From Epiperipatus broadwayi (Eukaryota > Onychophora > Udeonychophora > Euonychophora > Peripatidae), in assembly GCA_028023455.1 (NCBI GenBank), contig JAQFVV010000036.1, positions 7,623,576 through 7,687,575 of the forward strand: DNA of 64,000 nucleotides. The letters are read 5' to 3'. This document shows positions 42,805 to 52,649 of this stretch, one piece after another. The notes beneath the pieces are model-generated. The model saw only the letters and a list, made by a program, of their open reading frames with translations. It had not been told where the DNA came from and searched no databases. Both the position numbers and the translations under genes were made by a program. Numbering within the stretch: position 1 is the stretch's first letter; each line of letters begins with the position of its first letter.

Positions 42805-43332
42805 TCACTGATTTGAATAAAATGTTAAAATTCCACCAATAGCAAAAAATGTTAAATTTAGGAATGTTTTTTTAAAAAAATCTTTCCAAATAGGAGGAAG
42901 TTTGCATGTATCATCTCGCTTATTGATACAATCTGGCCTTTTAAGTATCTCAATGGCTTCTCTAATTTTGCATTGGTAGAGATTATCACATCTGGATATG
43001 ATCCTGGTACTAGAAAAATCAATTTTATGACCTGAATCTATAGTATGGAGTGAGAGTGTTGATGATGATGAGTGTTGTTTAACTGCATTAGCATGCTCAT
43101 CTCTCCTAACACTGATGCGACGATTACTCATACCTATGTAAGAAGCTTTACAATTTTTACATGAGATTTGATAGACACCAAGAGGGATTGAATCCTTAGG
43201 CTTGGTTATTATATTGCTGATCTTTTGATGAGCAGAAAATGCTGTATCTATATTATAGCATTTTAATATATGTCCGATACTGTCTGTAGTTAAAAGGCCA
43301 GATTGTATCAATAAGCGAGATGATACATGCAA
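42805..43332 (-). pseudogene. Penelope-like GIY-YIG endonuclease, duplicate (5'-truncated tandem copy)
   Basis: 175 codons open. From about residue 13 it is the same protein as 40253-40850: DTAFSAHQKISNIITKPKD, GVYQISCKNCKASYIGMSN, RISVRRDEHANAVKQH (here with the conserved His), HTIDSGHKIDFS, and EAIEILKRPDCINKRDD. The first ~12 residues come from the inverted copy at 43294-43556 and are not native. All GIY-YIG residues I can see are intact, but there is no RT upstream, so it is a remnant of a tandem copy. Confidence 0.85.
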
Positions 43333-43468
43333 ACTTCCTCCTATTTGGAAAGATTTTTTTAAAAAACATTCCTAAATTTAACATTTTTTGCTATTGGTGG
43401 AATTTTAACATTTTATTCAAATCAGTGATTGTAGCGCCTCTACAACCATCTTTCTACCCTTTATAACT

Positions 43469-43502
43469 CTGTGGATGGCTTGTGTGACCAAGTCGAAACG
43501 TC
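43469..43502 (+). ncRNA. Hammerhead-like motif in inverted Penelope terminal copy
   Basis: Same sequence as 42731-42764 but on the plus strand, in the inverted terminal copy: CTGTGGA (43469-43475), stem II loop TGTGAC, GAAAC and GTC ending at 43502. Opposed motifs at both ends of the same insertion result from the inverted-copy structure. Confidence 0.7.
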
Positions 43503-44037
43503 AGTATATTAATATTAAAAGTTTTTAACACGGATGAACCTGCAAAATATGTATTTTATATATATATATATGCACAGCTTCAGTAGCTAGGTGGCACTCA
43601 TATATTATTATTACTACTACTGCTGCTGCTGCTACTGTTTACTGGTACAACAATATATTTTATTGGCAATTTATTCAGTTACACTTTTAAAAAAATTGAA
43701 AAATAAGTACAATTTATAATAAAAATACAAAAAAAAGTACAAGATTAATAATATTGAGGACTAAAATGATATTAGAACATTAGATATTGATTACATACAT
43801 AGATGGTTGCATTTTTATTATTTTTTCTGATTTTGTTCAATTGTGATAATAAAATAACAATAAGAAACGGAAAAAGACAGCATTAAAGAAGGTCAAAAGG
43901 TACAACGATAAGACTCCATGTAGCTGCAAATACGTCTGCGGGTGCTAAGACTTGATCCCTGAGCTTAATTTTGCCTAATTTGTTAATGAAGAGAGATTTG
44001 AGTTTTCGAGATATGGGATTGAAACTGAAATGACATC

Positions 44038-45580
44038 TCAGAAACGAAAGGGTAAGATAAGGAATGTTGTAATTCTGATAGAAGGAAACAGACCTGTTTG
44101 TATGCTGTTAATGAGCATTTGAAGAGAGGTAATGTGAGATTTAGTGATAGAAGCTATTAGTGTTCTGTATGGTTGAAGTGCTATGCATTGGAGCAAGAAA
44201 TGTTCTATGGTTTCTTCATCTCTATGGCAAAGTTGGCAATCAGCATCAATATTAGCAAATGGCATTTTGTTGGATAGAAAGCTATTGGTAGGAAGAGCTT
44301 CAATGTTGATTTTAATAATAAAGTCAAGATATTTGGGCTCTAGGTACCAAAATTTGAATTTCTTAATAATTTGCTTGTTAGTAAGTGTAATTAAAGATTG
44401 GGGTGTGAGGGTAGTATCTATCAAATTTGTTTGTTTAAATGCTTCCCAGTATGTAATTTTTTCAATGGCAATATTTTGGTTTGTGTTGAAGTAAGTTCTA
44501 TAAGATTTAATGAGGTGTAGGTAATACAGGAAGTAAAATTTTCTACAGGGGGGGGGGGTTTAATGAGGTGTAGGTAATACAGGAAGTAAAATTTTCTATA
44601 TTAGGGAAAGTGTTATTAACTTTACTATGATATGTGTTCTTTGCAGATGAAATATGGTTACTGAGTGCATTGATAGTCCATTGTGGCTAGTAGGCATTTG
44701 CATCGATTTGATGCTCATAGCTACTGTTTTCCTACCCTGTATTAGTTTTGTACATAAAGAGTTAATTTTTGTTTTAAAAGAGTTGGTGTATTTTATGATG
44801 GGCATATAATATGTGGTTTTGGGGAAGATGAGTATGTTTAAGAGTGCAGTCTTGGCATGTAGTGAAAGATATGCTTTAGAGAGTGAATTTGTGGTTCAAT
44901 GGATGAACTCTGATTATGGGAATTGTGGTTCTCACAGTGTTTGCTGATTTATATATGGGAAAACCCAGAAAGTTTTGCGGTGAGGCAGTAAATATAGAGG
45001 GAATTGAGTTTCCAGTTAAGATATACAATGTGGTTGATTTGTTTAAGTTAAAGTTGAGTTTATATTGGCCACTGTAATTATTTATTATTGTGATTAGTTG
45101 AGGGAGGATTTTTTTTTGATGGAAGAAATATAACTATGTCATCCAAATAACTAATGTGTGTAGTGCATTTTTTAATTGCAGGGATGTATGTTCCTGGCAG
45201 ATTGTTTTCATTGTCAGTAAGTAGGGGGTTAATGTAGGTTATAAAGAGAAGGACATTTAGTGGGGAATCTTGTGGAATTGAATTATAGGGTGTAAAGCTA
45301 GGTGAGGTTTGGCCATTGAGAATAATATGAATTTCTCTGTTTATATGAAGGTTAGTGAGAATATAAAGTAAAGGGGTGGGTATATTATACGTTTTAAGTG
45401 TGTATATTAGTGTTTCTGTAGGAACAGAGTCAAATGCTGCGGTAATGTCAAGTTGAACTACAATAGTTCCGGTTTTTTAGAATGTCTGATATTGTCTGAT
45501 TATTTTGAAGAGAGAGATTGTGGCAGAGGTGGATGACTCTTTTTTGTGAATTGAAATGTGGATATGGAAGGTAGGATGAG
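44038..45580 (-). pseudogene. LINE B copy 4 ORF2: RT palm to C-terminal zinc motif
   Basis: RT motifs in shifting frames: VQLDITAAFDSVP (motif A), NSIPQDSPLNVLLFITYINPL (motif B, with G to D), ISYLDDIVIF (active site), then SMHSVTIFHLQRTH and, in 44424-44038, FKFWYLEPKYLDFIIKIN followed by CQLCHRDEETIEHFLLQC. This zinc motif is the C-terminal CCHC-like finger of the family. A 40-bp direct duplication with a G11 run (44506-44598) interrupts the sequence. Numerous frameshifts. Confidence 0.83.
44506..44598. repeat. 40-bp direct duplication separated by a G11 run
   Basis: 44506-44545 (TTTAATGAGGTGTAGGTAAT...) is repeated at 44559-44598, with CA plus eleven G between. It may be a replication-slippage event or an assembly artefact at a homopolymer. 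Confidence 0.9.
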
Positions 45581-45596
45581 AGGTTGTATTTTGTCT

Positions 45597-46636
45597 TTAA
45601 TAATTTGATTCAATGGTTTTAATGAGGATATGGGTCATAGATATTGGCCATAGATTGTTAAGTGGTGAGGGTAGTATATTTTTTTTTAGAAAGGGTACTA
45701 AAGAGACTGGGTAAATCTGTTCAATTTGATGTATTTGTTCAGATAAATAATTTAGGAGATTATGTATTATTGATATTGTGAAGTAGCTAAGATGAGTGAA
45801 AATGAATTTTGGTATTGCATGAGGGCCGGGGTGTATACTGTTAGGAAGAGAGGTTAATTTCAGCATGATATCATGTTTGGTTATTCCATGATTATGATTG
45901 CTAGATCCAAATAGGTTTGTGTGTATATCTGTGTATGTAGCTGTTGTAAGAATATTTTTAAAATGGTAGAAAATTAGAAGGACCATGTTTTGTCCTGCAA
46001 AAGTTTGTTTATTTTGAATAATAGAGGATGGAGTTGACTTTTTATTTTTGTAAGCAAGAGCCCGGTGAATATAACCTCTGGACCAGTTGTGAGAATGAGC
46101 AAGATATATTTTTGCCTTTTTTGTAGCAAGATATTCGGCAAGTGGGTTTGAGTATGTTTATATTGCTGTTTAAGTAGCATTATAGAAGGAATAGAGGCAT
46201 GGTCACTTGATGTATTTTTTAGCTTTATGTGAATTGTATCTAATTCTTTGACTAGAGCAGTAGATGGTTTGTTTTTTCTGGTATAGTGTTTTATTACAGA
46301 ATGAATGATGTTGGCGAATGTTTGCCATGCTTTGGCAGGGTGAAGAGTGAGTATATCAATTTTCTTAAAAAGGATATAGATTTCAAAAATCACCGCTTCA
46401 GGTGTAGATGATTTCAGAAGACGAAGAACAGGGTTATTACAAGATAAGTTGAGCCGCATATTTAGATTAATGTGTAAGTTGACATTTAGAGCACAGTGGT
46501 CAGAGAAACTAACAGGATGAAGAGGTTTAATGAGAAAGTGCAAGTCAGGAGAGTAAATGAGTAGATCTATGAGAGTGGCATGTTTTTTGGTATAGAAGGA
46601 GAAAGCAGTACTACGAAAGAATCCTTCAGCACTCAT
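45597..46636 (-). pseudogene. LINE B copy 4 ORF2: end of endonuclease and linker to RT
   Basis: 46636-45974 begins MSAEGFFRSTAFSFYTKK and has ATLIDLLIYSPD and VSFSDHCALNV (the SDH motif, intact), then the linker (TPEAVIFEIYILFKKID, PAKAWQTFANIIHSV). 45986-45597 holds the RT N-terminal region (HPGPHAIPKFIFTHL). Matching blocks occur in copies 1 and 2. The frame between the two parts of the endonuclease is broken near 46636. Confidence 0.8.
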
Positions 46637-47112
46637 TAATCTATGGTTATAAGATGGAGATATTTGGAAAGGAATGCAGAGTATGGCATATTGAAATCAG
46701 CTATAAGAATAATCATGAAAGAGTTGGCTGCTAGTATGATGTTTATTTGATTAATTAATTTGTAAATTAGTATGGGTTTATTATAAAGGTATACATTAAT
46801 AATGTTTATGATGAAAGCAGTGTGATGTAGAGTTATTATAATCATGTCATCTAAATATAAAATTTTGAATGATTCAAATGGTGCTTTATGGTAAATAAGA
46901 ATGCCAACTTTTGCTGCCATTGGGTTTGATGTAGAGAATTCTACATATCCAACTCTACTCAGAAGAATTTGAGGGTTCATTTTGTTGGTGATTTTAGTTT
47001 CAGTGAATAATATGATGCGAGGAGTGAATTGTTTAATCCAGTTACTTAATGCATAAATTCTTTCATGAGAGTTTAGACTCCTTGTGTTAATTACAGTGAT
47101 GCTAATATCCAT
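46636..47112 (-). pseudogene. LINE B copy 4 ORF2: N-terminal endonuclease
   Basis: Starts MDISITVINTRSLNSHERI (the N-terminal Asn motif), IILFTETKI (catalytic Glu), VGILIYHKAPFESF, then FMIILIADFNMPYSAF (GDxN block, with G to A here) before a stop. It continues in the next segment with the LID and SDH blocks. ATG 47112 is chosen as start because it precedes the first conserved motif by seven residues, as usual for LINE ORF2. 48553-47113 is ORF1. Confidence 0.82.
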
Positions 47113-47552
47113 AGTGAAGGTTTTGTGTTTGTGTGTGTGTAGAAATTATTGTGCAAGTGTAAAGCTATATATGAAAAAGTAGGTTAGTAGGGTGACCTAT
47201 TGGATATACTTTTGCACAGTCTTGTATTAAGACTTTATTCACTTATTTTTGAAAGGAGGGAAATGATAAATAATACAGTTGTATTATTTATGGTGGTGCT
47301 TTAACTGTGAGGGGATCTTGTTCATATGCTGTGTTGGATGTGGCATGGTTAATTTGTAAATAATTATAGTTTGTGGATTTCTAGGTAGTTCTTCTATTGA
47401 TGTCTACTCCTGAAAAAAAAAATTTTTGTTCCGGAGTAAGGGTGGCACCATCTGAGAGTAATTGTCTAGTCCAGTGACTATCTGTTGTGATTTCAGATGG
47501 AAAAGTGTTGGGATTAGTGGCTTTTAGTTTTTTTTTTACTGGGGTGGTAGAT

Positions 47553-48898
47553 TTATTTCTGTCTATATTGCAAGTAATTTATAGTTCTCAGAAGGCATTT
47601 GTAAGTCAGCTGCTTTTGTACTGCTGCCATTGATTTTTCTTTTTTCATTATTTTAATCTTATTTTTGTTGGCTATTTGGAAGGGTGTAGTGTTATCTGAG
47701 GTGTTCCCATGATATTCTGATAATGATGTGGTGTTCATGTTTACATCTTCAGATTCTGTGTTTGTGTCCAGCGATTCTTTATATTTAATTTTATCTTGGA
47801 TGGTTTTGGTGGTAGGGGGATTATTGATTGTAGTTTGTTTTACTAAGGAATGTTCGATAATTTCTGATGATGATGATGCCTCTTGTTTATCAGCTGGCAT
47901 TATAATATTAGAGTCATTGCCTTGCTGTTGCTTTGGAGTTTTCGTACATCGATGTAGTTTTGCGAGTTTAAATCTGCATTTTGTGCGAAATTTGTTTGGG
48001 CAGTTTTTTATAATGTGAATTCTTTGTTTACAAGAAAAACATTGTGGTGGTACACCTTTAAATGTTATAATTAGCGGCAATGTATTTGAGGAATGTAACA
48101 TAGGAATATCTATTGCATTAATATTTTTATTTAGAGTGAAGGCAAACATCGCTATATTTGTGAATATAGGAGTCATTGCATTTTTTTAAATTGACATTTA
48201 AAATTGGTGACATTCCCGTACTGTTTGAGTAATAGTTGGAAATCTATTTCTGAGAAATCAATGTGACAGTTTTTAATTTGCCCGTGTAATAATAGAGAGT
48301 GGTCAATGTCAATGTAACAGAAGTTTTCCACTAAGGAATTTAATATTGTTTTTAAAAAATATCTTTTTGCATCTTTTAATGAAACTCAAGGCATAAATAT
48401 CTGTTGTTGGGATGGTTTAGTATTTTATAAATATAATTCCAGTTTCTTTTCTGTAAATAATTGATAGAGTTTGTCGATGGGAAATTTTTAAAGTTCACAA
48501 TTACTATTTGTAATGGTTATTATAACAGATTTGGCGTTGCAAAATTTTTTAAAAGATTTTAATAAATTTTGTGGAATGGTAGAGTGAAATTTTTCAGTAT
48601 AATAGGCATATAATTCAGGAGTTATTTGTTGTGAGTTTGAAATGTTTGTTGTGTCCATTATTTGATTTTCATTATCTATGTTGTAAACATCTATGATGTC
48701 TTCGGAGGTTAGTTGAACGTTATTAACGATGCTTACTGAATGATCCTTAACAACTCTTGTGTAAGTGTTTATATTTAATAAATTTTCAGAATTAGATAGA
48801 TTGGTTAGTGAATGTTTTTTGAATTCACTGCTATTGGTGTGTTTAATTTGATTGCAGTGGTCAGTTTTATTATTTTGTAGATTAGGAAAGTTTTTCAT
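47553..48898 (-). pseudogene. LINE B copy 4 ORF1 with zinc knuckle
   Basis: 48898-48488 (Asn/Ser-rich start MKNFPNLQNNKTDHCNQ, then PELYAYYTEKFHSTIPQNLL and SVIITITNSNCEL) matches the ORF1 of copies 2 and 3. A middle segment in another frame (48480-48180) is followed by 48176-47553 with FKGVPPQCFSCKQRIHIIKNC (C-x2-C-x4-H-x4-C knuckle) and a second Cys cluster, then an acidic, Ser/Thr-rich tail. It is an RNA-binding, gag-like ORF1 protein. Broken by at least two frameshifts. Confidence 0.8.
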
Positions 48899-48906
48899 AT
48901 TATCAC

Positions 48907-51900
48907 CAGTGCCAGATTTAGATTGAAAAGAGGCCCTAGGCTATTCCACTTATGAGGCCTTTTCACCTCCCATTTTTAAGTTTGTATCATTACTGTGATA
49001 TATATCAATATGTTAAATGAAACATGTTGTTATTAGTACTAACCTTTATAAAAAATGTGACACGGATAATAAATAAAAAAAAGTTGAGAACACTTATTTG
49101 GACATTTATTCTCAGCACCATCTATAGTACTTGTAACAATAACTAATCAAACATAACACACAACATTTACAAAGAAACAAAATTCAAATAATGAAAATCT
49201 TTGACTACGAAAATAAAATACGCAATAAAAATTATCATATTTTCTATCAAATTAAATTAAATATATTCAATACACTGAAGATTAAACCAAATTCAATTCA
49301 GATAAATTTATTTCATAATAATTCGCATTTAAAGTTTAAGTATGAATTATTATGAATTTTAAGTCATAAACTAAACCAAAAATGGAACTTTATTCAAACA
49401 AAATCCAGATCACAAAAAAGAAAATATCAAATTGTATATCATATTAAATTTTATGTTAATAGTTATTTTATTTAAGAACTGATTCAATCCAAGTATACAT
49501 TTAAAATGAAATAGTAGATTAGAAGAATTTCTAAACTTTTTCACACAGAATTCTTCTATAAGTTCATCAAAATCTATTTTTCTGAAGGTCTCATTTTCGA
49601 TTAACAAAATACTCAATGAAGACAACCTCGTCTGGGTCATTGTGCTTCTTAATTGATTTTTGATATTTTTAAGTCTTGAAAATGATTTTTCTCCAGTACA
49701 ATTAGTGACTGTTAAACTGAGAAACAGCCGTAAGATTGATTCCACATTGGGGAAGGCCACTTGAATATTTTCTTTGAATATTATTTGATACAAGTCTGTA
49801 TGCGACAATGTGGAATTTTTTGAAGGTATATGTGTTGTATTTTGGTTGCTAATGTAAGGTCGGCGAGAAAGGAAAATATTTTCACTACATCATCATAAAC
49901 AGAAGCTCTTCTTACTAAATTTGATTTTAGTGCATCTAATATAGGAATAAATGATTTAATTCTAAATTTATCTCTTGAAGAGAGTTTGTCTAAGGCATCA
50001 GGGTCAGATGAATTTTCTTAATTCCCTTGCCTTTTACTTCTTATTATCCTTCTGGCAGTTCTATATTCAGTAGTTGGCAAACATGTTTTTTGCTTGTTGC
50101 TCAAGTGCATCAAAATCTCCCCTAATTCCACGTAAAATATCCAAAGTGACTTGTACCAATCTGCACAACTACTAAGTAAAATATTAGAGCTTTGAAGAAT
50201 TTTATTTACTTTTGAAAAATGTCTCGGTATGCGATTCCAGAAATGGAGCATAAACACGAATTCAAATTCTTCCATCTTCTCTAAGAGATTGTTAGCCCTC
50301 AATCTAATATCACCCTTTGTATTATCTGAATGTAAATAATTAAGTGTATCAGTGATATTTGTAATTTTCTAAAATAGCTTCTGTAACTTTTGCATGTGCC
50401 TCCCACTTAGTGTCTGATAAATATTTAGGCACTTTAGAATGAGGTTTCAAATGTGATTTCAGAACTGCCCATCTTTTTGTGGAAGACGAAAAAAGATATA
50501 AACTTCGTTCACAACATCAAAAAAAGTAACAGCATCAAGGCAACCATCAACAGCTGAATGACCTTAATTTAAAGAGTGACCAGCGCATGGAACAAATCTT
50601 GCAAACTTGTTTTTTTTTTGATAATTTTTTGCTGCATACCATTGTATCTACCAGCCATATTGGCTGCATTATCATAAGACTGTCCTCGGCATTTTCTGAA
50701 ATCAATTTCAAGTTCAGTAGTGATATAGTTAAATACTAACTAAATCAGCTATGCTTTCCCCTGAGTGATTTTTTAGCTCAAGGAAAGTTAAAAATCTCTC
50801 AGTTGGCAAACCATCTTCAGGTGACACATATCTAATAATTAAGGTCAACTGATCAATATGAGATATGTCAGGAGTGGAATCTACTGAAAAGCTAAAATAG
50901 CCAGTCTTTTTCACTTCTACCACAATTGTGTCTTTCACTTTATTTGCCATAAGTTGAATAATTTCCTCACATATAGGTTTAGACAGATATGGTTTTCCTG
51001 AGCTAGTATTTTAATATCGATCGATATGATCTCTTAAAAATGGATCAAATTTTGCTACTAGTTCTAGAAGACCAAAGTAATTGTCGTTATTTGGAGTTCC
51101 AAACTTTTCATTGTCTCCTCTAAATGGTAAGCCTCACTCTGCAAGAGTGCAAATTACAGCGAAAACTCTTTCTATAATGTAACGCCAGTGTTGCTGCTCT
51201 TTTCTTATTTCTTCCTAGCTTTGAAGTTAAAGTTTGAATGATAGCAGGGTTTTTCCTAATCATTAAACCCTTCAGAAGTTAATGCTGTTGCAGAAGATGC
51301 AATATTTGGAAAGAGTTTACAAACAAAGCAAAAAACGCGACCTTTTGAGGGAGAGTACACAAGCCATTCTAGGGTATATTTTTGTCCATTGGCTTTTGTT
51401 GAATAAAAAATTGCATTTGTACAAAATCTGGACTGATTCTTATATTCTCACTTAGAATTTAAAAATGGTCCATGGTGATACTGAACTTGAGAAGGGCCCT
51501 TCTCTACCCAATATGATATATCATTTTGCGATAAATTTGTCCACAAGCCAACATCTGTTACAATAGACATATATTTGACATCACTATCTAAATTTGCATT
51601 ATCTTGAACATAGTGTTTCTCATTAGTTGTCTGAAAAAAATTCTGAATATTCATATTATTTTCTTGTGGCTCGTTTGTATATTCGTGTTCAGTAAGTTGC
51701 TCTTGAATTAGTTCCAAATTGTCACTGTGAGTTGGTGCAATGGTCACGTCCTCACATACAATGTGTTGCATTGCTTCCAATTGAGTAGTACTAGTAGGCA
51801 CATGCGTGTAATGTACCAGTCGGCTTTGTATGTTCACATAACAAGATCTAGCATCTAGGCAAAAGTACCTCGAATCCAATCATGTGCAAGATACATAAGT

Positions 51901-51990
51901 CAGGAACACTCATGAATTCTGCCCTATTTGCCTATTTCCCAGATCTACCAACTTATGAGCAACAATCCCGATGATATTGATCTAATTTCA
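48907..51990 (-). mobile_element. hAT transposon relic 1 (ZMYM1-like, hAT-5 type)
   Basis: Left terminus CAGTGCCAGATTTAGATTGA at 48907 has the CAGTG...GGCCC look typical of hAT ends and lies against LINE B copy 4. The transposase relic is on the minus strand. I cannot identify the right terminus or a matching 8-bp duplication (left candidate ATTATCAC); the end is somewhere between 51880 and about 52100. Confidence 0.75.
49410..51879 (-). pseudogene. hAT transposase relic (TTF-type zinc finger, DUF4371-like, C-terminal dimerisation)
   Basis: Segments in order: 51879-51448, an N-terminal region ending WVEKGPSQVQYHHGPF (the lead-in to the TTF-type zinc finger); about 51440-51170, zinc finger in broken frames (WLVYSPSKGRVFCFVCKLF); 50950-50729, FSFSVDSTPDISHIDQLTLIIRYV (first catalytic Asp block), then CRGQSYDNAANMAGRYNGMQ (second block) near 50690-50630; 50302-50018; and 49808-49410 with ILRLFLSLTVTNCTGEKSFSRLKNIKNQLRSTM, the hAT C-terminal dimerisation/catalytic Glu block. 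Family: zinc finger MYM-type protein 1-like transposases. Many frameshifts; inactive. The gene order shows a single element. Confidence 0.9.
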
Positions 51991-52240
51991 TTTCTCACCG
52001 CCGGCATCGCTCATCTGAGACACAAAAAGACTATGCTAAATTTAATGATAGACTAACTTAAACTGAACTATAATTTAGGAGCAATGAAGGCTCGTGACCT
52101 TGCATATTAATGTATTTTAGCGGAGATCATCTAGTCATCATTAGCATAACTTATGAATTAATATTAACTTAAATAAAAGAAAGTAATGATTCAAAAATGT
52201 ATGATATATATTTTAAGATTTATTATATTAATAAAACATA

Positions 52241-52370
52241 AATAAATGTGTCTGATTATTTGTCAGACACTAGCCTCGTAAATATTATATAATAGTTGAT
52301 TTTAGGAATAAATGTGTCTGATTATTTGTCAGACACTAGCCTCGTAAATATTATATAATAGTTGATTTTA
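52241..52370. repeat. Tandem duplication, 66 bp x 2
   Basis: 52241-52306 is repeated at 52307-52370 almost perfectly. Each unit contains TGTCTGA...TCAGACA, a 7-bp hairpin. Confidence 0.95.
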
Positions 52371-52496
52371 TGAACTTAGATTGTCTCTGATTTATAAATC
52401 AGAAATCAGATTTTACAATAACTTTGCTTATATTTGCGGCTATGCCAATAACAGATATCTTACAGAATTAGCGCTATTAGAAACGTACTATTGAAA

Positions 52497-52646
52497 TACT
52501 ATTCCACCCCAGAGAAAATGAAAATAGCATTTAACCGATTTGAAAGAGAATAATTGTTTAACAAGAAATATTACTATTCCACCCCAGAGAAAATGAAAAT
52601 AGCATTTAACCGATTTGAAAGAGAATAATTGTTTAACAAGAAATAT
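52497..52646. repeat. Tandem duplication, 75 bp x 2
   Basis: 52497-52571 is repeated perfectly at 52572-52646 (unit begins TACTATTCCACCCCAGAG). It is unrelated in sequence to the 66-bp duplication 130 bases away. Confidence 0.95.
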
Positions 52647-52649
52647 TAT

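Larger units (their letters stand above)
40129..43560 (-). mobile_element. Penelope-like retroelement with tandem and inverted terminal copies
   Basis: A block starting GTTAAAACGAAGATTTGCAC occurs at 40129 and again at 42643 and stays near-identical for about 650 bases (to about 40780 and 43293): a tandem head-to-tail partial copy. From 43294 to 43556 the sequence is the reverse complement of about 42945-42675. This mix of direct and inverted partial copies is the known hallmark of Penelope-like elements. The ORF carries RT and a C-terminal GIY-YIG endonuclease. Confidence 0.9.
43595..48906 (-). mobile_element. LINE B copy 4 (most complete copy)
   Basis: About 5.3 kb: 3' tail of trinucleotides (43600-43635, ATT/ACT/CTG units), ORF2 (about 44040-47112) and ORF1 (47553-48898). 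It ends on the 5' side exactly at a hAT terminus (48907), so the LINE 5' UTR may continue beyond the hAT relic. It abuts the Penelope element's inverted copy on its 3' side. Confidence 0.85.
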
